A stretch of DNA of 26,962 nucleotides from contig JAAMXP010005516.1 of NCBI GenBank assembly GCA_019693395.1, positions 1-26,962 on the forward strand, read 5' to 3'. The DNA comes from Ettlia oleoabundans. Its lineage: Eukaryota; Chlorophyta; Chlorophyceae; Chlamydomonadales. A model generated the notes under the pieces. It was not told the origin of the DNA, searched no databases, and worked only from the letters and a program-made list of their open reading frames with translations. This document shows, piece by piece, positions 1-7,517 of the stretch. Both the position numbers and the translations under genes were made by a program. Numbering within the stretch: position 1 is the first letter of the stretch; every line of letters starts with the position of its first letter.

Positions 1-50
1 CCCATGTTGCTCCTCTTGCGCGCGCGCGCGCGCAAGAGGAGCAACATGGG
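1..50. repeat. Perfect 50-bp palindrome with an alternating GC core
   Basis: Bases 1-50 equal their own reverse complement without a mismatch. The arms read cccatgttgctcctcttg and its complement, and the centre is an alternating GC run. Such a sequence could form a cruciform or a foldback hairpin. It begins exactly at base 1, so it may mark a contig end (a foldback assembly or library artefact) or continue to the left. It lies downstream of the last visible exon of the UVR/SnoaL gene, probably inside one of its introns. Confidence 0.95.
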
Positions 51-224
51 TGCATCAAATGCAAAGGGTGGTCAGTGGGAGGTACAATAGAGGAGTACCA
101 AACCGCATGGGTTGGCACCTCAATGTGCGGCGGGGCAGCACATGCGGCGGGGCAGCACAGAATTTGGCTGCAACTGCTTCAGAAAAGTTCGGCTGGTCAC
201 TGCTGCTGTGCCTGGGGTGCTCAC

Positions 225-1240
225 CGCCTGTCTCCCTGCGATGCAAGCGCAGAGTGGGTGGATGCACTGCACGTGCTCGCCCTTGCCCCATACCTCAGAC
301 ATGGCCGCCAGGCTGCCGCTCTGCATGGCAGCAAATGTAGCCACCCCCTTGGGCAGATGAGGGGTTACTCGAGAGAGAAGGCAGGCTGATGCATGGCAAC
401 ATCCATCACAACAAGCTCATGGCGTTTGAGTTTGCAAGTTCTTGATGCACACAGCTTTGGAACCACAAGGGCACGTTGGCCAGGCAGCTACATACCTGGA
501 ACGCCTTGTAAAATCGTTCATTGGCCTCCTCAACAGCAAGCCTGTTGTCAAACCGTCGCCGCCTGTAGTGTGGGCGGGGCAGTAAAGCACGCAGTGTGAG
601 CCCAAGATTGGTGACAGCTTCAGGATGACACAGGAAGCACACCCAGGACAAGGCATCAATCTTCTATCGCTAGTGCAGACAGAAAGCGCTGGTTTGACTG
701 CTTTGAACAGAGGTGGTAAATCTATGGCCGGCCAACCACCCCACCACTGCCCACCGCCCTGATAGCTTGCTCACTGTATTACGTCACGGAGCATCGCTGC
801 CGCCTCGTAATCTTCGTCGTCTATTGCTTGATCTAGCTGGCGCTGTAGCTTGGAGAGGGGCACCTCATCGCTGTAGAGCACCTTGTCATCCAGCCCCGCC
901 CGACAACGGCAGCATCGCGAGGGACACTGATGGCGGGTAGCGGTGATGCAGACACCTCTCTGCACCACAATTTGCTGCTGCTGCTGCGGGCGTCCAGCTT
1001 GTCTGCAGGATGCATGACGTATATGACTTGATGCTGCGCTGCTGGGGTCTGCCAAGGGTGTGTGCACAGCAAGGCAGCAAAGCGGGCCGAAGCGGCAGTG
1101 GTGGCAGCGACGGCGCACCTCCCGCTGCTAAAAGCTAGGCCCTTGTGGTTTACCAGTCTGTAACTCTGCTGCCGCCAACCTCTACAGTGGGAATGTGCTT
1201 GGCTGAGCTGCAGCGCGGCGCTAGTCCCGAAGGCGGACAT
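225..1240 (-). CDS. UVR-motif plus SnoaL/NTF2-like protein, probably chloroplast-targeted (3' end missing)
   Basis: Exons on the minus strand: 1119-1240, 775-1002, 496-562 and 225-320, 171 codons so far. All three junctions have GT/AG borders and closing phases. The ATG at 1240 opens a Ser/Ala/Arg-rich leader of transit-peptide type (starts MSAFGTSAALQL), then a Gln run. A UVR motif follows at about residues 85-117 (core AIDDEDYEAAAMLRDVIQ), a helical hairpin found in UvrB/UvrC and in many plastid proteins. It runs directly into the start of a SnoaL-like (NTF2-fold) domain: EEANERFYKAFQ, then AAMSEVWGKGEHVQCIHP and CIAGRQA. The rest of that domain and the stop lie beyond the left edge. UVR is usually a protein-binding module; no enzymatic activity can be assigned. 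The first exon (its donor is GTGCGC) is the least certain part. The gene is divergent from the Cys-rich gene at 1480. Confidence 0.8.
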
Positions 1241-1479
1241 GTTGGGCACACTTGCAGGACGGATGCCAGTCTGTTCTTAAGATGCAATATGCGTTTGGAC
1301 CATGCACCATCAATTGCCACGCGCGACTAGCGCAAGAACCCTGACGTATTCCTGCCTTCCACCTCTGCATTTCATTTAACACTCTCCGCGTAAACATGGG
1401 ACTCAGTTCACCGTTTTCTTCCTGCTAATCTCTGCCAACGCATCCTGCCCCATTCCTTGAAGACCTCACACTGGCAGCA
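1241..1479. promoter_or_regulatory. Shared upstream region of two divergent genes
   Basis: This 239-base stretch separates the start codon of the minus-strand UVR/SnoaL gene from that of the plus-strand Cys-rich gene. It must hold both 5' leaders and both core promoters. No clear TATA box or repeated element is visible. Confidence 0.5.
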
Positions 1480-2335
1480 ATGTCGCTTGCAGCCTGCGCC
1501 CTGCTGCTTACGCTCCTGGTGAGGCCGCCTTGCCGCCTTGTTGCCTCCTGCGTCGATAATTGATGTTCCAGTAAACGCTTCCCGCTGCGATCTGCCAGCC
1601 ACACGTGCAAATCCGCCATGCCCCTTACATTTGAGTTCCCCCCTTCTTCTGCAGGCGCACGGCGGTGCGGCCACGCGGTTGGAGGAAGCGGTTGCAGAGA
1701 GCCAGCAGCAGGCAGCCGGGCCAGGCGGCAGGCGGCTGCTAGCGGTGAAGTCAGGACGCAGCGACGGAGCGGCGGTGATCGAGAGCGGCTTGCCCCTGCA
1801 GGAGGCTGCGGCAGCACGGCTGTGCGTCATGCAGTGCCTGCAGCACGCTTGCATCAGCTGGCACAAAGTTTACATGGGGGATGCTGGCATCAACAGCGGG
1901 CTGCAGCAGGCCACGTCAATCCCAGCCGTAGCAGCTGATTGCCTGCTGCAGTGCGGCATGCCAGAGGTGGAGAGCGGCTGCCTTGCACAGGTGGGTGGCG
2001 CTGCTTGTCCGCAGCCACTTTCTGTTTGCGTTTCATGACCTCACTTTATCTGCACGAGATAGCGCCTGTGTGGGTTCTGCTTATGGGCCAGCCTTTCTTC
2101 CCAGCTTGACTAAAATCTCACGCTTGCTTGCCCCTGCCTTCTGTGCCCTGCCATGCAGACCTACCATCGCCTGCTCAACACCTCACCTTTGCAGTACAGC
2201 TGCAGCAGTAGCTGCGTTACTGGCCTGCTGCACAGCTCCTGCGGTCAGTGCAGCAGCAGTGGTGGCGGCTGCTCCGCACTCCATTTAAATGCCGGCGTGG
2301 CTGAAGCGGAGTGTCTGGTGGACGCTGCCGTGTGA
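1480..2335 (+). CDS. Small secreted cysteine-rich protein, unknown family
   Basis: Exons 1480-1518, 1655-1990 and 2159-2335, giving 183 residues; both introns are phase 0 with GTGAGG and GTGGGT donors and TGCAG acceptors. Exon 1 encodes only MSLAACALLLTLL, a signal-peptide hydrophobic core, and exon 2 continues with AHGGAATRLEEAV and the basic stretch GGRRLLAVKSG, as in many algal secreted precursors. The mature part has Cys in spaced pairs: CVMQCLQHAC, CLLQCGMPEVESGC, then a Ser/Gly/Cys-rich tail (CSSSC, CGQC, GGGC). This pattern suggests a disulfide-rich extracellular or cell-wall protein. I do not recognise the family. The stop is TGA at 2333-2335. The short first exon rests on the fit of signal peptide and splice sites. 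Confidence 0.7.
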
Positions 2336-2625
2336 GCTGGATTTACCTTTCTTGAGTGCACACCTAGCTCTCGCCTCGGTTGCCTTGTTGCCCATTTTAT
2401 ACCTTGCTGCCTTTCTTCCTGATACACTAGATTCGTCTCCTTCATCCCACATTTCAGTGCTGCATCCTCGCAATCCCGGCTTCCGGCTTTTGCATGCCCC
2501 CAGTGGCCACTTTCAGTACACCTATGGAACGGTCCTGCTGCCTTCAGTGATTTCCTCCGTCGGGTGCTTTGTCACACATTTCCTGCTTAGTGATCGCCCA
2601 CTATATCGATTGGCATACGGTCGCC

Positions 2626-2630
2626 TTACA
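2626..2630 (-). terminator. TGTAA polyadenylation signal of the Rieske oxygenase gene
   Basis: TTACA on the plus strand is TGTAA on the minus strand, about 170 bases after the stop of the Rieske oxygenase. TGTAA is the usual chlorophyte polyadenylation signal. No other copy lies between the stop and this site. Confidence 0.55.
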
Positions 2631-2726
2631 CTTGTTTTTGGTCGAAGCACCTCTGTGCTAATACCCGGCCACACGGCCTCATCTTCAGTGCCATGCAACA
2701 TACGGGCATGTCAAGACTACAGTCTG

Positions 2727-2731
2727 TGTAA
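2727..2731 (+). terminator. TGTAA polyadenylation signal of the Cys-rich secreted gene
   Basis: TGTAA followed by an A run, about 390 bases after the stop at 2335, and the only copy in this interval. It sits past the corresponding signal of the opposing gene, so the two transcripts probably overlap. Confidence 0.55.
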
Positions 2732-2797
2732 AAAAATGTACAACCGAGGATTTTTGGACGGAGGTATGAAGATATCTAGAGTGTTATTTCCTGTTCA

Positions 2798-5700
2798 TCA
2801 TTCACGGTCCCAGTGAGTGTAGTCAACAAACAGAAACCGCCGCTCCAGCTGGGCCAGCGCCTGTTGCGCCGCCCCTGCCAGCAGCCCAGCAATTCCCAGC
2901 AGGAGTGGTGCCGACAGACCGGCGCGGCCAAAGGGCGGTGGCAGCAAGAAGCCAGGGGAAGGCAGCAGCGCCCGTGCCAACGCCAGTGTGAAAGCTGCAC
3001 CAAAAGCGGAAGCTGACCCCAGCTCCAGGCCCCGACGAAGTGCACGGGTCACGCCCAGGGCCTGTGGCATTGGACGAAAACAGACAGGCAGAAGGTCGGG
3101 GTGCGAGAAGGGTTGCAAAGCTACTTTTAACTAGGTTTGGAGGAATGTGGATGGAACAGGGCACCAGGCACACTGAATATGGTAACCTGCATATCTTGAG
3201 GTTTGCAATTGCACCCGTAAACAAAGACGAGTTCTACTAGCACTTACCCTGCGGCAGGATGGGCAGTGGCGTGTGTGCTGCTCATAACGGTCCAAGATCT
3301 CCTGCCGGCTCAGCTGCCTGCCAGGTGTGGCAGCCTGCACGAACATGGGTGCAAGGGGCCATTACAAGGGCCGGATGACGCTAAGGGGCTCATAGAGCTG
3401 TGCAGGCACCAGTAACCAGGCATTGCCTACCAAATAACTGACTGAGTGGCTTTAACGCCCCCTGTACCTAAGCAAACAACCCCGCGAATGAAAGTTACTT
3501 TGACATCAAGGCTGGTGCTACTGAATGCTGAACAAGCCACAGAATGCAGAGAAACAACGGCTGGCGATGCTGGATCAAGGGCGGGGGGGAATTTTACTTG
3601 ACCGCCAGTGCCTGTGGATCCCTTGCCCCTGGCAGAGCCGTACTGCGGACCACCCCCCGCAAACTCATCCAGCCAGCGACGCAGCAGCACCACTCCCCTG
3701 CAATTTGTCAAGCACAGCAGGGCACATTAAGTGAAAAGCAACGTAAGCAGCAAGCAAGTTGTAGCTGAGTGCGAGTAAGCAACGGCAGCCCCGCACTGCG
3801 CATACCCAGAATGCTCAAGCAATGTTTGCAAAAGGATGGGTGGCTCCCAACCTTCCTCTCACTTGTCTGATGATGTGGGCATGTAGTAGGCACGCTTCCC
3901 CTCCTGCCGCACCTGCCGCTCCTGCACAACCGATGTGGCCTTTGAAGCACCAGTCTAGCCAGCGCAAGGAGCTTTGTATGCCAGCCAACAACAATCCAGG
4001 CGCACCCCCCGTGTTGGGGTCAGCGAGGCATGTTGACGCATTACACAGCAATTCTGACGCACAGCTGCGTCACTGGTGTTGCAGCCCTTCTTGCCTGGTG
4101 GTAGATGTGCACAGCATCGCCATCAAGTACCTCGTGCGACCCCAGGTCGGACAGGAACTGGAAAGCATGCAGCACGGGTGCCAGGACATCTGCAAAGCGC
4201 GGTGTGCAACGAGCAGGAAAGGTTGCCCATTGACTTGGTCAAACTGAGCCTGATGCTCTCACTGTAGCTTGCCACGCAGTCCTTCCGTGTGTTGCAGCCT
4301 GCCCACCTGACTGGAGCGCAGCTTGCACCACCGGCGGCAGTGCATCTGTGGTGTAGCCTGCAATGATGCGGCTGGAGCCCGCACTGCAAGCGGAGGGAGG
4401 ACAACAAGTGAGGAAGGGCTAGGTGAATGGCGCACACTGTTCATACAGAATGAATTGGGTTCACCCTCTCTGGCTGGTTAGGCAACCTCTGGCTGCATTC
4501 ATCTGGGCTTGCAGCAACACACACCTTACGGGGACTGTATAAAAGAGCATGGAGAATTGGGCGCCTCCGGCAGAGAACTCCAGCCTGCAACGGCGGCAGC
4601 GGCAGCGGCAGCGGCAGCGGCAAGAGGTGTGCGCCAAGAAAACGCATATGTGGTGAGAACTGTCAAATGTTGCTGAAGAGTCGGCGGGGCTGACTTGTAA
4701 GCCTTCAATTAACGGTAAATGGGAACGTGGCCGAGCAGAAAGTAACCGGCCATGAATAGCACCCCGCCGGAACTCACCACACCAGCCCAGGGGGAACGAA
4801 GCGGGTGGTGGCAGGTACTCCAGTCCCACTGCTAATTGAGCTGGGGCTATCCCCACTGGTGATATTTTCAAGGCCTGGAAGACTGCTTATGCTATCGATC
4901 CCATCAGAGCCAAACGCGGCAGCTGAAGGAGGCGCCTTCATGCCAGCCAGCTGCCACTGCGGCTGCTGTGCCCTCCCCTGCCACTGCCGGGCCATTGACA
5001 GCTGGAACCCCCCCTGGGCGGTGAGAGGCCCCTCCTGCTGCAAGGGGATGCTGCCGGCCCTGCAGCACACGGGACCGGAGAGTTCTAATGCACCTGTGTT
5101 GACCGGGCTCTGCCAAGCATGGACGAGTTGCAGGCAGGCAGCAGGAATGATAATCAGCAGTCGCCCGTCATACAACAGAAAGTTAAGGGACACATGCGGC
5201 TGGTCAAAGCTGGTACCGCAGCACACCTGCTGGGGCTGCCGATGACGCCTCGGTGGGCAAAGTGCACCTGCAATGTCCTGAGATAGTGGTTGGGAATCAG
5301 CTTTCTGATTTGGTTGCGAGCGGCGCCGGCGGCAACCAGCACCAAACTGCACTAGGCTGGCTGGGGCGGCAGGTTTGTTGTATGACCCAAGCATTGATGG
5401 AACCATGCACAAGTGCGATTGAAGCAGAAGCAGGTCAGGAAAGTAGTGCTGAGGTGCTTACGTGTGCGGGATCCAGCAAGTTCTCCAGCAGATACTCGGC
5501 AGATACCGGCAGATCCCTCTGGTACCTGCAGTATCACACAGACAGGCACTGTGAGGCCGTTGGCATAACCCAACAGCTTTCTTACCCACGCATGGCGCCT
5601 TGGCAGCCAGAACTTCCAGTGGTCTGCCACCCCGTGGACGTCTGGGCATCGGCAGCTAGGGCATTGGCAGCTAGGGCATCGGCAGCTAGGGCATCGCCCA

Positions 5701-7405
5701 GGAGATTGCCTGAGCGGGCTTCCGCAACATGCGCCACAATTAAACCTTAGGTACGCTGTTTCTGGTCCCTGTTACACATGGCATCTACCTCCTTCTGCGC
5801 TTACATTGCTAGCCACACATACTCACCAGCCCCCAAGTAGTGTGCCCTTGGGCTTGCCCGTCGCGCCAGCTGGCATTTGCAGATCGGCTGGCAGCGGAAG
5901 AGGGCGCAGCTGGCTGGTTGCGGAGCTATTAGGGTCCATCCACACCCAGAGCAGCCCCTGCAACAAAGGTGCGAGTTGTTGGGGCAATGTGAAGGTATGG
6001 GTTGGTAGTTCACAGACAGACAGCACTGCCGCCGAGGGGCAGTGCTCTGTTGCATGCACACGCATGTCGCAGGGGCAAAAAATAATGGGTGGCTGTGCGT
6101 TGGGGCTGATACCCATACTTTGTGCAGGGTGATTTGCAAGGTGCTACACTTGACTAGGCCAGCATGGCCTATTGCCAGCCCATGCAACACAGAAAAAGAA
6201 TTACCACCCTTCCTACCTGCTCCTGCCTGACAGGGAAGGTTGTCACGCAGCTGCGGCCGCTGGCACAGGCTGATGCCTCCTGCTGCAGAGAGTCAGCCTG
6301 AGGGATGGTGGTGCACTGCCCCTCGGGCCCAAACACCCAGCCGTGGTAGCTGCACTGCAAGTTGCCGCTGGCAGGCTCAATGCGACCCTCTGCAGGCATT
6401 CACATGGATACAATTGGAGTTTGGGAGCACCACTTCAGCATCGCGCCATTTATGAATGATTGCAATGATTGATCCAGCTCTACAAGTCCCCCTCAGGGCA
6501 ACCCCCTGCCACCCCACACATTCAAGCTGCTAATTCACACAGCAAGCACAAGCATAACCACGCGGTGGTGCAGTGTACTGTCAGCACACCTGACAGCGGC
6601 ACCAAGCGATGGGGGCAGCGATCTTCCATCACCCGCCATTGCTGGCTGGGCCCGTGGAACCTGCAACATTGTCGGCATCAGTGCTGCTATATATCAAGGT
6701 CCAGGTGGGGGGTCAATTTGATGCCCTGGTAGTATGATGTGCTACTGCAATAATTGCAACCCCAGCAAAGGAGTGCAAGAAGGCTAGCGGATGATCCTCG
6801 GCACTGCATATGAGGACCCATGCTTTCCAAAAAAAAACAGTCGCGACTCACCAGACAACCAGGCGCCTTCCCAGCACGGTGTATGGCGTGGGCTTGCTGG
6901 CGCTGAGGTAGGACAATGGCGCCTGCAGCAGGCATGCCGCAATGGCAGGGAGGCAGAACGTGGCTGAATGAGCAGCTGCCTGGCAGGGAGCCAGCTAGAG
7001 GCACAATCGCTCCCTTTCGCTGCAAGCATATTTAGGCGCTATCAAGGCGGATGAGAAGCCATGGAAGGTTCTGTGCAAGCAAAACACAGCTTTGCTCACA
7101 AGAGGGTACCATTGTTGCTCCCACGAGAAGGCGTCTTTCCGGAGGACGCCACGGCCGCTCGCCGCAGTTGCCGCGCCCGAGCCGGGCACGATGTTGCTTT
7201 GCTGCTGCTGCTGCTGTTGTTCAACTGGTGAGGCAGGCCCTGCTGTTTGGGAGTCCTGACCAGTCGAGGCGCCCGCTGGCGAAGCTGAGTACCTCACGCT
7301 CTTTGAAGGCCGACGGCGGGGTAGCGCTGTGGAGCGGATGCCTGCTGCCAGCCATGACGCTGGCGTTCTGCTAATCGGGGCAGCAGCTGACAAATGGTGC
7401 GACAT
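2798..7405 (-). CDS. Rieske-type oxygenase of the pheophorbide a oxygenase/TIC55/PTC52 family
   Basis: Fifteen exons, minus strand: 7100-7405, 6852-6922, 6590-6660, 6217-6389, 5827-5957, 5462-5525, 5227-5267, 4778-5059, 4525-4584, 4307-4383, 4095-4189, 3863-3921, 3598-3697, 3248-3334, 2798-3061. Every junction closes in phase, giving 626 residues. Residues 1-85 look like a plastid transit peptide with a Gln run. FSWEQQWYPLAPLSYL opens the family domain. The Rieske 2Fe-2S ligands are C141/H143 (RCPHRLVPLSEG) and C162/H165 (QCSYHGW). The mononuclear iron site is ENLLDPAHVHFAH (D269, H272, H277). The PAO-type C-terminal CxxC is HTRHCPSC (C534, C537), followed by two hydrophobic segments and the end LFVDYTHWDRE. 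The family acts at plastid membranes with ferredoxin on chlorophyll-type substrates or in protein import; the substrate here cannot be told. Odd points are a roughly 60-residue low-complexity insertion in exon 8 and one GC-AG intron. Confidence 0.93.
3922..4094 (-). other. GC-AG intron in the Rieske oxygenase gene
   Basis: The exon ending CACCAG at 4095 is followed by GCAAGA rather than GT, and the next exon starts after TTGTGCAG at 3921. Phase 0 is kept, and the joined protein HIYHQ/ERQVRQEG matches the family. GCAAG after CAG is the standard form of the rare GC-AG class. Confidence 0.8.
4591..4622. repeat. GGCAGC microsatellite in an intron of the Rieske gene
   Basis: About four copies of the hexamer ggcagc lie within the intron between exons 8 and 9. 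On the minus strand they form a GCTGCC run just upstream of the acceptor GTTGCAG. Length polymorphism here could affect splicing. Confidence 0.8.
5646..5696. repeat. 15-bp tandem repeat, about 3.4 copies
   Basis: Units gcatcggcagctagg, gcattggcagctagg and gcatcggcagctagg run at 5646-5690, followed by a partial copy. The array lies inside the intron between exons 5 and 6 of the Rieske oxygenase gene and has no coding role. Confidence 0.9.
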
Positions 7406-7517
7406 GACCTACAGGTTTGCACAGGTGTTGTCGCAGGGCCGCTGTCCAAGGGTTCCAACCTTTCGGAGAGCTTGGTGACCAGCGAGGACGTCCGATAAGG
7501 CGTTTCTAGATTTTGAC
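7406..7517. promoter_or_regulatory. Very short bidirectional promoter region (112 bp)
   Basis: This interval separates the minus-strand ATG of the Rieske oxygenase (7405) from the proposed plus-strand ATG of the PWWP gene (7518). If the first PWWP exon is right, both genes share a regulatory region of about 110 bases, or their 5' ends overlap. A possible acceptor (gaccag, ending at 7473) leaves room for a longer plus-strand leader. Confidence 0.35.

Larger units (their letters stand above)
2336..2797. other. Overlapping 3' untranslated regions of convergent genes
   Basis: This stretch lies between the stop of the plus-strand Cys-rich gene and the stop of the minus-strand Rieske oxygenase. 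The only plus-strand TGTAA signal is at 2727-2731 and the only minus-strand one (read as TTACA) is at 2626-2630. The two mRNAs should therefore overlap tail to tail by about 100 bases. No further gene is seen. Confidence 0.6.

Noticed and set aside
1..50. Palindrome as a transcription terminator
   Set aside because: Hairpin terminators are bacterial. The genes here are nuclear and intron-rich, so this reading does not apply.
1408..1866. Minus-strand open frame of 152 codons
   Set aside because: It is antisense to exons 1 and 2 of the secreted Cys-rich gene, where splice sites and a signal peptide support the plus strand.
2289..2816. Plus-strand open frame of 175 codons with hydrophobic stretches
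   Set aside because: It overlaps the end of the Cys-rich gene and the convergent 3' regions. The hydrophobic residues come from T-rich untranslated sequence, and it matches no known protein.
4805..5245. Plus-strand open frame of 146 codons
   Set aside because: It lies opposite Rieske oxygenase exons 7 and 8, whose splice phases and family motifs are clear on the minus strand.
5253..5750. Plus-strand open frame of 165 codons
   Set aside because: It is antisense to exons 6 and 7 and an intron of the Rieske gene; its Ala/Arg end is only the 15-bp tandem repeat.
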